A stretch of DNA of 62,580 bases from Desulfuromonas sp. TF (lineage in GTDB: Bacteria; Desulfobacterota; Desulfuromonadia; Desulfuromonadales; ATBO01): the NCBI RefSeq assembly GCF_000472285.1, contig NZ_KI421421.1:475786-538365 (forward strand), written 5' to 3'. This document shows, one piece after another, positions 1-9,071 of this stretch (position 1 is its first letter; every line of letters starts with the position of its first letter). The position numbers and the translations under genes were made by a program. The notes below the pieces were generated by a model that saw nothing but the letters and a program-made list of their open reading frames with translations, was not told the DNA's origin and did not search any database.

Positions 1-1023
1 AGGCGATTTCTCTCCTTCAACCAGGAACTTCTGGTCCTGCTCCGTTCCGGCCTGCCCATCCTTCAGGTGCTCGATACCCTCATCGAACGGATGGAAGCCG
101 GGGGAATGCTCGATACCCTGCGCGAGATCCGTGATGATATCAAGGGAGGGAGTGCCCTGTCCGAGGCGTTCGGCAAATTTCCACGCTACTTTCCCTATCT
201 CTATGTGGCCTCGATCAAGGCCGGCGAACGCACCGGTGATCTGCCTGTCACCCTTGGTCGGTATATCGTCTACCAGAAACGGGTCGAATCTCTTAAGGCG
301 AAGGTGAGGAGCGCCTCCTTTTATCCCATTCTCCTGAGCCTCGCGGCGGTAACGGTTGTGCTGTTTCTCATGCTTTACGTTATCCCCAGCTTCACCCAGA
401 TTTACGCTGACGCCGACGTCGAACTTCCCTTGCTGACACGGGTTGTGATCGCGGCGGCGGAAGGGTTGACACGGGGGCTGCCCATTATCCTGCCGCTTCT
501 GGTAGCCGCCGTTATTGTATTGCGTCTGTTCCTGCGTACGGAGCGGGGCGCTCTGCTTCTCGATCGCATTAAACTGCTTATCCCTTTTTTCGGCGCCCTC
601 ATGGTCGATTACGCCCTGTCCGGATTCTGCCGGACCTTCGGCACCACCCTGGCCAGCGGCATTCCGGCGGTGCAGGCCATGCAGATGTCTCGGGGCACTC
701 TGAACAACCGTGTTCTTGAGAATGCCCTTACCGGCTCCATCCGCAAGGTGGAGGAGGGGACGGCTATTTCCGCCGCCCTTGAGCAGTCCGGTTTTTTTCC
801 GGTCATTGCGCTTCGTATGATCGGAGTCGGGGAGGCCAGCGGTTCGCTGGCCGAAATGCTTGGAGATGTCTCGGGATATTATGAGGAAGAGGTGGAGAGG
901 CGGCTCGACCGTCTAACGACCCTCATTGAACCTATGATGATGCTGACCATGGGCCTGCTAATCGCCGGAATCGTGGTGGCCATGTATATCCCCATTTTTC
1001 AGTTGGCCGGAACTGTTCGGTAG
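1..1023 (+). CDS. gspF: Type II secretion inner-membrane platform protein GspF (5' end outside window)
   Basis: The reading frame is open from the first base of the window, so this is the C-terminal part of a longer protein; the GTG at 67 is internal. GspF/PilC proteins are polytopic inner-membrane platforms that couple the cytoplasmic ATPase to pseudopilus assembly. The visible part has two copies of the T2SF four-helix domain (the first enters the window as FNQELLVLLRSGLP, the second begins near 610 with CRTFGTTLASGIP), each followed by hydrophobic membrane segments. It ends in a hydrophobic helix of the usual GspF type. GspE starts 12 bases downstream, so the two are co-transcribed. Family assignment is firm; whether it belongs to a secretion or a pilus machine comes from the neighbouring pseudopilins and secretin. 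Confidence 0.93.
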   Translation, partial: RRFLSFNQELLVLLRSGLPILQVLDTLIERMEAGGMLDTLREIRDDIKGGSALSEAFGKFPRYFPYLYVASIKAGERTGDLPVTLGRYIVYQKRVESLKAKVRSASFYPILLSLAAVTVVLFLMLYVIPSFTQIYADADVELPLLTRVVIAAAEGLTRGLPIILPLLVAAVIVLRLFLRTERGALLLDRIKLLIPFFGALMVDYALSGFCRTFGTTLASGIPAVQAMQMSRGTLNNRVLENALTGSIRKVEEGTAISAALEQSGFFPVIALRMIGVGEASGSLAEMLGDVSGYYEEEVERRLDRLTTLIEPMMMLTMGLLIAGIVVAMYIPIFQLAGTVR

Positions 1024-1035
1024 GGAGCTGCCGGA

Positions 1036-2766
1036 ATGAATTTTGAACGCAAGAAGATCGGTGAGATTCTGGTGGAGATGGGCGCTATCGCCCCCGCCGA
1101 AGTGTCATTGATCCTGGAACGCATGATGGTGACCAAAGGGCGATTCGGCGAAACAGGAGCAGCGGAGAGACTGTTCAGCGAGGACATTCTGGCCCAGGCA
1201 TTGGCTCGACAGTTCCAGCTCGAGTATCGCGATCTCGAAGGATTCGCTCTTGACCCGGAACTGGTGGCCTCTCTTCCCGCGGGTCTGCCGATGCAATATC
1301 GTTTTCTTCCTATACTCCGCCGGGAGGATGGTTTGGTCATCGCCATAGCCGATCCTACAGATGTGGCCGCACTCGACAATCTCGAACTGCTCCTCGATAT
1401 TCCGCTCATTCCGCAGGTTGCCGCCTCCGGGAAAATCGTCCGTCTGCTTGAGCGTGGGGAAGGCTCGAAGCGGGTCCTCAAGGAGGTTTCGGAGGATTTC
1501 AAGCTGCAGCTGGTGAAGGAAACAGAAAAGGGAGAGGAAGTTCTCTCCATCGAAAAGCTGACCGCCGATACCAGCCCCATCATCAGGCTTATCGACTCGA
1601 CTCTTTTCGATGCCCTGAACAAGCGGGCCAGCGATATCCATATCGAATCCGGTCAAGAAGGTGTCATCATCAAGTATCGGGTGGATGGAGTCCTCTATCG
1701 AGCCACCGAACCTCTCGACGGCCGCTTTCAGAGCCCCATCATCTCACGCATCAAGGTCATGAGCGAATTGGACATCTCCGAGCGGCGCATTCCCCAGGAC
1801 GGCCGCTTCAAGGTCCGAATGGGGAATAAGTCCATCGATTTCCGTGTCTCCATCATGCCCAGTATTTTTGGCGAGGATGCGGTCATACGAATCCTGGACA
1901 AAGAAACTATCGCTTCCGATCTGAAGGGGCTCACCATGGAAGCTCTCGGCATCAGTGAGCGTGAGAGGGGACGTCTCCGCCGCATGATCCGGGAACCTTA
2001 CGGGATGGTTCTGGTGACCGGACCGACCGGCAGCGGAAAGACGACAACTCTCTATGCCGCCCTTTCCGAGATAAACAATGAAGAGGAAAAGATCATCACC
2101 ATCGAGGATCCGGTCGAGTACCAGCTCCAGGGAATCGTGCAGATCCCTGTGAATGAGAAGAAGGGGCTGACCTTCGCCCGGGGGTTGAGGTCCATTCTGC
2201 GCCACGACCCCGACAAGATCATGGTCGGCGAGATCCGCGATCCGGAAACGGCCCAGATTGCCGTACAGTCGGCCCTGACAGGACACCTGGTCTTTACCAC
2301 CGTGCATGCCAACAATGTATTTGACGTGCTGGGGCGATTTTTACACATGGGAATCGATCCTTACAATTTCGTCTCCTGCCTGAACTGTGTGGCCGCCCAA
2401 CGGCTGGTGCGCAGAATCTGTCCCCATTGCAAGGAGAAGGTTCGCCATGACCGCCAGGCCCTTGAGGAGTCGGGCCTCAATTTCGAACGTTACCGGGATT
2501 TTGATTTTCACGAGGGGGCGGGATGCGAGGAGTGTCACGGCCTTGGATATCACGGGCGCAGCGCCATTGTCGAACTGCTCGATCTCAACGACGAACTTCG
2601 TGAACTGATCGTGAACAAGGCGCCGGTGACCCGCTTGAAGAAGGCCGCCCGCGAGGCAGGCACCGTTTTTCTGCGGGAGGCGGCACTGGAGAAGGTCTTC
2701 GAGGGTGTGTCAACCCTCAAGGAAATCAACCGTGTAACATTTGTCGAGCAGGTGGAGAAAGCGTGA
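1036..2766 (+). CDS. gspE: Type II secretion ATPase GspE
   Basis: Cytoplasmic hexameric ATPase that powers pseudopilus assembly. The 576-residue protein has an N-terminal MshEN/T2SSE_N region, then the ATPase core with Walker A GPTGSGKTTT at about residues 328-337, the bacterial-type II/IV secretion signature around GEIRDPETAQIA, and the tetracysteine zinc motif of GspE enzymes (CPHC near 461, CEEC near 497). Length and order are normal for GspE/PilB. The ATG at 1036 follows a weak AGGGAG-type site. The stop codon overlaps the GTG start of the next gene (GTGA), which implies translational coupling along the operon. Confidence 0.96.
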   Translation: MNFERKKIGEILVEMGAIAPAEVSLILERMMVTKGRFGETGAAERLFSEDILAQALARQFQLEYRDLEGFALDPELVASLPAGLPMQYRFLPILRREDGLVIAIADPTDVAALDNLELLLDIPLIPQVAASGKIVRLLERGEGSKRVLKEVSEDFKLQLVKETEKGEEVLSIEKLTADTSPIIRLIDSTLFDALNKRASDIHIESGQEGVIIKYRVDGVLYRATEPLDGRFQSPIISRIKVMSELDISERRIPQDGRFKVRMGNKSIDFRVSIMPSIFGEDAVIRILDKETIASDLKGLTMEALGISERERGRLRRMIREPYGMVLVTGPTGSGKTTTLYAALSEINNEEEKIITIEDPVEYQLQGIVQIPVNEKKGLTFARGLRSILRHDPDKIMVGEIRDPETAQIAVQSALTGHLVFTTVHANNVFDVLGRFLHMGIDPYNFVSCLNCVAAQRLVRRICPHCKEKVRHDRQALEESGLNFERYRDFDFHEGAGCEECHGLGYHGRSAIVELLDLNDELRELIVNKAPVTRLKKAAREAGTVFLREAALEKVFEGVSTLKEINRVTFVEQVEKA

Positions 2767-3677
2767 TCCGTCGCACCTATCTGGGACTTGACGTTAGAGC
2801 CGAAGAACTCCGGACGGTAGCCCTGCACCGCAAGGGCCGGGGATCGTCTCTGACGGGCGGTCGTATTGTTTCGCTGGCAGAGGGGGTGGTATCTCCATCC
2901 TTCCGCGAACTGAACATCCTGAATCTAAGCTCTTTCATGGATGCCCTGCACGAAGTACTGGGTCCGCTGTCCGGACGTGAGGAAAGAATAGCGCTCTCTC
3001 TCCCCGAACCCGCAGGCAAAATCATTTTGACTGAAGTGGAGACGGCTTTCAAAACAAAGGACGAGGGGCTGGAAGTGCTCAGATGGCAACTCAAAAGCAG
3101 CCTCCCTTTCGACCCGAAAGATGTCCGGCTGGATTACCAGATTCTGGAGAAGAGCGATACGGGACGTCAACGCCTGATTGTTTCCCTGATGTCGGGAAAG
3201 GTTCTCGAACAGTACGAGGAACTTATCACGGAAGCCGGCTATAATCCGACCGTGGTCGATTTTCATTCCCTGCACCTGTATAATTACTACCGTCCCCGGC
3301 TCGACCTTGGAGATAATTTCATTCTGGTGGGGATTGAGGGAAGTTCTTTGAGTTTCCAGTTTTTTCAATCAAGGGTACTCGTCTTCCACCGTGTCCGGGA
3401 GGTGGAGGCGAGCCCCGCAAAGGTCTTCCGGGAACTCAATCTTACTATGGTCGGTTGTCGGGAAAAATATTCCGGCTTTCGGCGGGCAACCGTTTTCACG
3501 CACAATGACTGGGAAGAGAGCGAGCCCCTGATGGAAGCGCTCACTTCAGCATTCGAGCGGGAAGTGGTGCTGCTCAATCCGCACCTGGAGAGGCTGACAC
3601 CGGGTTCTCTCGACCTCCCGTCCTGGCGGTCCCCATGCCTGGCCGCGGCCATAGGCGCCGCGGAGCGGATGATGTGA
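2763..3677 (+). CDS. PilM/GspL-like actin-fold assembly protein
   Basis: 304 residues beginning with an actin/FtsA-like phosphate loop (YLGLDV near the N terminus), as in PilM and the cytoplasmic part of GspL. Such proteins sit on the cytoplasmic face and bind the N-terminal tail of the PilN-like partner, linking the ATPase to the inner-membrane ring. No membrane segment is visible, so this machine follows the split PilM + PilN arrangement rather than a one-piece GspL. GTG start overlapping gspE by four bases. Sequence conservation in this family is low; the call rests on the N-terminal motif, the size and the gene order PilM-PilN-PilO-PilP-secretin. Confidence 0.75.
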   Translation: MIRRTYLGLDVRAEELRTVALHRKGRGSSLTGGRIVSLAEGVVSPSFRELNILNLSSFMDALHEVLGPLSGREERIALSLPEPAGKIILTEVETAFKTKDEGLEVLRWQLKSSLPFDPKDVRLDYQILEKSDTGRQRLIVSLMSGKVLEQYEELITEAGYNPTVVDFHSLHLYNYYRPRLDLGDNFILVGIEGSSLSFQFFQSRVLVFHRVREVEASPAKVFRELNLTMVGCREKYSGFRRATVFTHNDWEESEPLMEALTSAFEREVVLLNPHLERLTPGSLDLPSWRSPCLAAAIGAAERMM

Positions 3678-3687
3678 TGGTGACGAT

Positions 3688-4242
3688 ATGAAACTCTCTC
3701 TGAATCTTGCCAGCCGATCTTATCTCAATCGTCGCGCTCTCTACGGCATTTATTCCATCCTGTTCGCGCTGCTGGTTCTGCTGCTGGTGTTCAACCTTGC
3801 TTCTTACCTTCGCAGTCAGTCACAGGCCCGGCAACTCCAGGAGCGGCTGGCTGAATTCGACAGGGAGCTGGCGGGGCGGCAGGAGACTGCTGCCGCGTTC
3901 AGTCCCGCCGCCTATGAGGAGACTCTGGAGGAGATCACGTTTGCCAACGAGGTCCTGATCAAGGACAGTTTTCGATGGACCGCTCTTCTGGACCATCTTG
4001 AGGAAGTCGTTCCCGACAAGGTGATTATTCGCGGGATCCAACCCGACTACAAAAGCGGATCATTGAACCTGACCGGAGCAGCGCGCAGGGTCGAGGATCT
4101 GAAACGTTTCCTGGATAATCTCATCCAGTCCTCTCATTTCAGCGATGCCTACCTTCTGCAGCAGGCCCGGGAGGGGGGGAAGGGCAGAAATGGCGGCCAG
4201 GGAGACATAGGGTTTACCATTGCCGTGAGAGAGGCTTTCTGA
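3688..4242 (+). CDS. PilN/GspL C-terminal-like inner-membrane assembly protein
   Basis: 184 residues with a short basic cytoplasmic N terminus (SLNLASRSYLNRR), one strong transmembrane helix at about residues 20-42, a coiled-coil-prone stretch after it, and a periplasmic ferredoxin-like domain. This is the layout of PilN, which pairs with PilO in the inner-membrane alignment ring. The N-terminal INLLP-like tail that PilM would grip is represented by LNLAS. It starts 10 bases after the PilM-like gene and its stop overlaps the next start by one base. Family call is by topology and position. Confidence 0.75.
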   Translation: MKLSLNLASRSYLNRRALYGIYSILFALLVLLLVFNLASYLRSQSQARQLQERLAEFDRELAGRQETAAAFSPAAYEETLEEITFANEVLIKDSFRWTALLDHLEEVVPDKVIIRGIQPDYKSGSLNLTGAARRVEDLKRFLDNLIQSSHFSDAYLLQQAREGGKGRNGGQGDIGFTIAVREAF

Positions 4243-4826
4243 TGGCCAGAGAATCGATCCTTCTCACCGCCTGGAGGCTGAACAGGAGAATCCCCATTCT
4301 GATCGTTGGATTGATTCTCCTGAATATCGCGGCATACGTTGTCATGAGCAACGTCGTGGCTCCAAGGCTAGACGCCCTTGAGCGCCGCTACATAGAACGC
4401 CAGTCGCAGGTGCGGGAGGTTCGATTGACCGGACAGACCGGGGCAGCCGCGGGTAGTCCCCGGGAAATCTATCGACGGGGAGTAGAGGACCTGGGTCAAT
4501 TCCGGACGGCGATTCCTCCCCGGACGGAATTCACGGCACTGATCGGTGAAATTTTCTCCCTGGCTGGGAAGGCCGGACTGTCTATCGACCGGATCGGATA
4601 TGATCCCAAGGAGGTTGCCGGTCAAGGGCTGTTGCGTTACACCCTGGATTTTTCGGTAAGCGGGGATTACGGTCAGATCAAGAGGTTCGTCTATTCGCTG
4701 GAACAGTCCGACCGCCTGATTGCCATCGAGGAGCTTTCCCTTAGCGGCGGCGAAGGCAAATCGAAGGAAGGAGACGTGAACCTGCGCGTGCGCCTCACGA
4801 CCTATTTCAAAACGGACATCCCATGA
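4242..4826 (+). CDS. PilO/GspM-like inner-membrane assembly protein
   Basis: 194 residues: a short cytoplasmic N terminus, one transmembrane helix (about residues 14-34), a coiled coil (ALERRYIERQSQ region) and a periplasmic domain ending in a beta strand rich in sensible alternation (VNLRVRLTTYF). PilO and GspM share this fold and dimerise with the PilN/GspL partner. The start shares one base with the preceding stop and the 3' end overlaps the next gene by four bases, so it is part of a tightly coupled operon. I cannot separate PilO from GspM by sequence alone. Confidence 0.75.
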   Translation: MARESILLTAWRLNRRIPILIVGLILLNIAAYVVMSNVVAPRLDALERRYIERQSQVREVRLTGQTGAAAGSPREIYRRGVEDLGQFRTAIPPRTEFTALIGEIFSLAGKAGLSIDRIGYDPKEVAGQGLLRYTLDFSVSGDYGQIKRFVYSLEQSDRLIAIEELSLSGGEGKSKEGDVNLRVRLTTYFKTDIP

Positions 4827-5746
4827 GCAGGCAGAAACAAGTGCTGGCCGTCCTGGCTGTTGTTTTCGTTCTGGCGCTGGCGTATGCCTTCTGGGCTTCA
4901 CCTCGCCCCGAAGAGGTTGCGACAACCACGGTCGAACCGCCTGCTCCCCGCCGCCCGGTTGCGGAAGGGCCGGCCGACGCGCCCGCCGGGGATTCTCGCG
5001 TTCGCCTTGATCTGCTGACCCGGGAGAGGGAGCGATTCGCGGGTTACCAGAGGGACATCTTCAACTATCCCCGGGTGGCCCCCCCTCCGCCGAAGATCGT
5101 GAAACCTCCGGTTGCGCCTCCACCACCCCCCCTCGAGACCATCGAACCGGCCCCCGTGCCGCCTGAGGTGGAAAGAGAACTGGCAAGCTTCACGTTTCTC
5201 GGATTTCTGGAAAAGGAGAATGTGAAAACGATCTTCCTTTCATCGGGAGAGGAAATCTTTCTGGTGAAGAAGGGGGAAAGTTTCGGAAAGGGAAACGAAT
5301 TCCACGTCTCAAGTCTTACCCCGGAGATGCTCGTCATTCGCCGAAGAGAGGACCCGCGCACCATCTCGATTCCGCTTGTGGAGCAGGCGCCGCTGGTGCC
5401 CTTGAGGCCCCGTCCGCCGATCCGACCGTTTTCCCGGCCGTTTTCCCGGTTCGGGGCGGACGCCGCCCCTTCGGAGGATCAAGGCGGTGCGGCGTATCCA
5501 GGAGAGATGCCGGTGGAGCCGGAGGAAGATTGGTCCCCACCTCCGCCGGAGGGCGAAGACGGCTTTCCGCCGGCAGTAGAAAGCAGTGATGTGCCCGGGG
5601 ATGAAGGGAACGGTCTGACCCCTCCTCCGGCAGAGGGAGAGAACGGCTATCCGCCGGGCGAGGAGAGTAGTGATGAGCCCCCGTCGGGGGAAGAAGGGGA
5701 GACGGAAAATGACATGTCGCCACCGGGAGGGGCTGCTAATGAATAA
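4823..5746 (+). CDS. PilP/GspC-like protein with acidic proline-rich tail
   Basis: 307 residues. An N-terminal signal-anchor (about residues 6-25) is followed by a proline-rich linker, then a small beta domain (about 125-195) of the PilP/GspC homology-region type (FTFLGFLEKENVKTIFLS), which normally bridges the inner-membrane ring to the secretin. The last roughly 80 residues are low-complexity, acidic and proline-rich, with two imperfect units built on PPPEGEDGFPP / PPPAEGENGYPP; such a tail is not a usual part of PilP or GspC. The gene overlaps its upstream neighbour by four bases, and the secretin start lies inside its 3' end. The assignment of the core domain is moderately supported; the tail's role is unknown. 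Confidence 0.65.
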   Translation: MSRQKQVLAVLAVVFVLALAYAFWASPRPEEVATTTVEPPAPRRPVAEGPADAPAGDSRVRLDLLTRERERFAGYQRDIFNYPRVAPPPPKIVKPPVAPPPPPLETIEPAPVPPEVERELASFTFLGFLEKENVKTIFLSSGEEIFLVKKGESFGKGNEFHVSSLTPEMLVIRRREDPRTISIPLVEQAPLVPLRPRPPIRPFSRPFSRFGADAAPSEDQGGAAYPGEMPVEPEEDWSPPPPEGEDGFPPAVESSDVPGDEGNGLTPPPAEGENGYPPGEESSDEPPSGEEGETENDMSPPGGAANE

Positions 5747-8144
5747 ATTGCAGGTAATGAAGGCCGTTTTTGCTTGCCTGCTGCTGGTGTTCCTGAGCGG
5801 GTGCGCCGGCCACAGGGCCTTTAAGGCCGGGGAAGAGGCTGTGCTGCAGGGGAACTATGACGAAGCCGTACTCAAGTATTCGCAGGCGGCTGCCAAGGAA
5901 CCCCAGCGACACGAGTACCGCGCCAAGCTCGCAGCGGCCAGAACAATGGCTGCCCGGGAGCACTTGAAGAATGGTCGTCTGCTGACCGAAGGAAAGCAGT
6001 ATGCCGAGGCGGTGGCGGAATTCCGCACGGCGCTGGACCTGGACCCGACGCTGGAAGTCGCCGACCGGGAGCTGGAGGAAGTGCAGGAGGTGATACGAGC
6101 CCACCAACTCGTCACCGAGGCCGAGGAATTCCATCGTGGCCGGCGCGTCCTGCAGGCGAAAAACAATCTGGACCTGGCCCTGCAGCTCGACCCCGGCAAT
6201 GTCCGGGCGCGGGAGCTGATGGAAATTCTGAAGAAGGAGCGACGAACGGTCATAGACGGCTTCGAACTCGATGTGAAATCTGAAAAGCCAATCACCCTCA
6301 AATTCAAGAACGCCGACGTCCGGGATGTCTTTAATATCCTCTCCAGGCTGTCCGGAATCAACTTCATTTTCGATGACGATGTCAGAGCCCGAGGCGTTTC
6401 CGTCTATCTGGAAGATGCCACCTTCGCCCAGGCTCTGCAGCTTCTGCTTAATATGCAGAATCTTGAAAAGAAGGTTCTGAACGCCAAAACCATCATCATT
6501 TATCCCAAGACCAAGGAGAAGGAGAAGCAGTTCGGGGACCAGATCATTCAGACCTTCTATCTTTCCAATATCGATGCCAAGAAAGCGGTCAATCTGCTGC
6601 GCACCATGCTGCAGTTGCGCAAGGTCTATGTCCACGAGGAACTCAATGCCCTGGTTATCCGGGAAAATCCCGAGGTGATCAATCTGGCGCGGCAGATCAT
6701 CGAGGCCGCGGACCGGGCTGATTCGGAGGTGGTGTTCGATCTGGAACTGGTGGAGGTGAATCACGGAGATGATTTGAGGATCGGACCCGAATTGAGCAGG
6801 TATGCGATCAGCGCAGGAATGGCGAAACGGACTACAACAGGGGCCGGAAACATCGTTGCCGACACTCTTTCGCCGGGAACTGATACCTCAAATCTCGTCG
6901 GCAGCTTCAGCAGCCTGGAATCATTTTACACCCTGCCCACGGCAACGTTCAATTTCGCCAAGACCCTCACCGATTCGGAGATTCTTGCGAATCCAAAAAT
7001 TCGTGTAAAAAACAAGGATAAAGCCAAAGTCCATATCGGTACCCGCGAGCCTGTCATCACCGTAACCACTACCAACGAAACCAGTACCGACAACATCCAG
7101 TACATCGATGTCGGGGTGAAGCTTGATGTCGAGCCGACCATCCAACTGGATAATTCGATCGTGACAAAATTAACCCTTGAAGTCAGCAGTGTTTCGGACC
7201 GCCAGACGACCGCTAACGGATCGATCGCCCTGACCATTACCACGACCAACGCCCAAAGCGTCCTGACCCTCAAGGATGGCGAACAGACCATCATCGGCGG
7301 CCTCATCCGGGATGATTTAACGAATACCCGGAACACGTTCCCCTTCATCGGTGAGATCCCGGTTATCGGCGATCTCCTGACGAGTTTCTCCAAGAACAAG
7401 CAAAAGCGTGAGATCCTTCTTTCCATCACGCCTCACATAGTAAAGAGCGTGGACCTGCCAAGGGCCGACGTGGCGAGTATCTGGTCTGGAGGTGAGGACA
7501 ACCTTAAAGCCGGTCCCACTTTCGGCGCATTTGCCGCGGTTTTCGAACCGGAAGCCGACAGAATGCCGGCGCCGGCCGCTCCGGCACTGATAAAACCCGC
7601 TCCAATGGAACCGTTGCCCGTGGACGAGACGGAAGCCGCTTCTGAAACTGAGAAGCCTTCGCAACTTCCCGCCATGGAAGAGGAAGCGGTGGAGCGTGTT
7701 GAACTGCCACCTGCCGAGATCCCCTCGGCGTCGCAATCGAGGGTCTTCCTCACCGGTCCTTCCCTGGTCAACGCCGGCGAAACCTTTTCCCTTGACGTTG
7801 TGGTGGACGAGGTGAAGAATCTCTACAGTGCTCCTCTGTTCGTTGCTTATGATCCCCAGCGGTTTGAATTCGTTCGGGCCGAGGAGGGGGATTTTCTCAA
7901 GGCCGACGGACAATCGACCATCTTCACCAGCAGTGCCAACAGCGAGCAGGGCCAGTTGATCATCGGCTACAAACAGGGTGCCGGAGGTCGGGGCGCCTCG
8001 GGTGCAGGGACCCTCTTCAGACTGTTCTTCGAGGCTCAAGCCGCAGGAGCGGGGACGGTGAGACTGGAACGGCTCAATTTCAGGGATCCGGCCGGCAACC
8101 GTCTGCAGGTCCAACCCGCGGGAATCGCCGTGGAGGTTCGCTAG
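5739..8144 (+). CDS. gspD: Type II secretion secretin lipoprotein with TPR-like N terminus and C-terminal cohesin-like domain
   Basis: Outer-membrane secretin channel, 801 residues from the ATG at 5739, preceded at good spacing by GGGAGG; a longer reading from 5670 would bury the signal peptide. The N terminus is a lipoprotein signal with lipobox LSGC. Next come TPR-like helical repeats (about 30-165), STN and secretin N1-type domains (about 175-340), and the secretin core, including VLTLKDGEQTIIGGL and PFIGEIPVIGDLL near 510-550. After a Pro/Glu-rich linker, residues about 668-801 form a separate beta-rich domain (FLTGPSLVNAGETFSLDV... YDPQRFEFVRA) that I read as cohesin type. I recall a comparable secretin next to the pseudopilin OxpG in Geobacter sulfurreducens. 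Confidence 0.9.
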   Translation: MNKLQVMKAVFACLLLVFLSGCAGHRAFKAGEEAVLQGNYDEAVLKYSQAAAKEPQRHEYRAKLAAARTMAAREHLKNGRLLTEGKQYAEAVAEFRTALDLDPTLEVADRELEEVQEVIRAHQLVTEAEEFHRGRRVLQAKNNLDLALQLDPGNVRARELMEILKKERRTVIDGFELDVKSEKPITLKFKNADVRDVFNILSRLSGINFIFDDDVRARGVSVYLEDATFAQALQLLLNMQNLEKKVLNAKTIIIYPKTKEKEKQFGDQIIQTFYLSNIDAKKAVNLLRTMLQLRKVYVHEELNALVIRENPEVINLARQIIEAADRADSEVVFDLELVEVNHGDDLRIGPELSRYAISAGMAKRTTTGAGNIVADTLSPGTDTSNLVGSFSSLESFYTLPTATFNFAKTLTDSEILANPKIRVKNKDKAKVHIGTREPVITVTTTNETSTDNIQYIDVGVKLDVEPTIQLDNSIVTKLTLEVSSVSDRQTTANGSIALTITTTNAQSVLTLKDGEQTIIGGLIRDDLTNTRNTFPFIGEIPVIGDLLTSFSKNKQKREILLSITPHIVKSVDLPRADVASIWSGGEDNLKAGPTFGAFAAVFEPEADRMPAPAAPALIKPAPMEPLPVDETEAASETEKPSQLPAMEEEAVERVELPPAEIPSASQSRVFLTGPSLVNAGETFSLDVVVDEVKNLYSAPLFVAYDPQRFEFVRAEEGDFLKADGQSTIFTSSANSEQGQLIIGYKQGAGGRGASGAGTLFRLFFEAQAAGAGTVRLERLNFRDPAGNRLQVQPAGIAVEVR

Positions 8145-8145
8145 T

Positions 8146-8655
8146 TTGATACGCTTTGTCTCCCGTCTCCGAAATGAACGGAGGGGCCTGACTTTACTGG
8201 AACTCATTATTGCCATGACGATCATGGCGGTACTCGCTTCCGCGGTTCTACCCATGGCCGAAGTCACGGTGAAGCGAAGCAAGGAGATCGAACTTCGCCG
8301 TTCCCTGAGGATAATCCGCAACGCCATTGACGAGTACAAGGCCGATTTCGAAAAAGCTTCCGGCAAGGAGCCTGGAAAACAGCAGTTTTATACGCCGGCC
8401 ATCAACGAAACCGGATATCCCAAGGAATTGGAAGACCTGCTCGAGGGCAGGGACTGGGGGGGGATGTATCCGTACAAACGAAAATACCTCAGGCGCATCC
8501 CCCGGGATCCCTTCGACCGGAATGATCAGGGGTGGGGCCTTCGTTCTTACGTTGACGACCCGGAATCGACCGTCTGGGGAGGCGAAGATGTCTACGACGT
8601 CTATTCGCAGAGCGACGCCGTCGCTCTGGATGGAACTCCCTACAACTCTTGGTAG
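8146..8655 (+). CDS. Type II secretion pseudopilin, GspG type
   Basis: 169 residues with a class III prepilin leader: basic stretch RNERRG, cleavage expected after Gly before LTLLELIIAMTIMAVLAS, Glu at mature position 5. After the hydrophobic helix comes the GspG-type polar domain (IDEYKADFEK, then a C-terminal stretch with WGLRSYVDDPES and VYDVYS). The major pseudopilin polymerises into the periplasmic piston. The start is TTG at 8146, immediately after the secretin stop, with TGGAGG about nine bases upstream. It corresponds by position and type to OxpG of Geobacter sulfurreducens (recalled), which is needed for export of the multicopper protein OmpB and for reduction of insoluble metal oxides. 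Confidence 0.85.
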   Translation: MIRFVSRLRNERRGLTLLELIIAMTIMAVLASAVLPMAEVTVKRSKEIELRRSLRIIRNAIDEYKADFEKASGKEPGKQQFYTPAINETGYPKELEDLLEGRDWGGMYPYKRKYLRRIPRDPFDRNDQGWGLRSYVDDPESTVWGGEDVYDVYSQSDAVALDGTPYNSW

Positions 8656-8657
8656 AC

Positions 8658-9068
8658 ATGGAAAATACGGCAGATAAAAAAGTGAGCAGGCAGGCGGGGT
8701 TCACCTTGATCGAATTGCTGATCGTCATGACGATCATCGGCATTCTGGCAAGCATTGCCGCTCCTAGTGTTCAGCGGCATGTCATCCGCGCCCGGGAAAC
8801 GGTTCTTCTGGAGGATCTTTATCAAATGCGCAACTCCATCGACGCTTTTTATGCCGATAAAGGCAGATATCCTGAATCCCTCGATGAACTGGTTGAGAAC
8901 AAATATCTCCGCGGCATTCCTCGCGATCCTTTCACCCGTGAGGCGGAATGGGATTGCCTTCCTCCCGAGCCTTCGATTGAGGGTGACCTGGTCGAAGGAG
9001 GGTGTTACGATCCGCACAGCACGAGCGATATGGTCGGGCTCAACGGCATACCTTACCGGGAGTGGTAG
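8658..9068 (+). CDS. Second type II secretion pseudopilin, GspG/H type
   Basis: About 136 residues from the ATG at 8658, two bases after the previous stop; a TTG at 8649 would add three residues and overlap the previous gene. The prepilin leader is clear: cleavage expected in RQAG / FTLIELLIVMTIIGILAS. The remainder resembles GspG (MRNSIDAFYADKGRYPESL, YDPHSTSDMVG), including the Asp/Ser-rich C terminus that binds calcium in GspG proteins. Two adjacent GspG-like pseudopilins, without the full H-I-J-K set seen in canonical operons, is the arrangement of the Geobacter atypical type II system (recalled OxpG/OxpB pair). Confidence 0.85.
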   Translation: MENTADKKVSRQAGFTLIELLIVMTIIGILASIAAPSVQRHVIRARETVLLEDLYQMRNSIDAFYADKGRYPESLDELVENKYLRGIPRDPFTREAEWDCLPPEPSIEGDLVEGGCYDPHSTSDMVGLNGIPYREW

Positions 9069-9071
9069 GGG

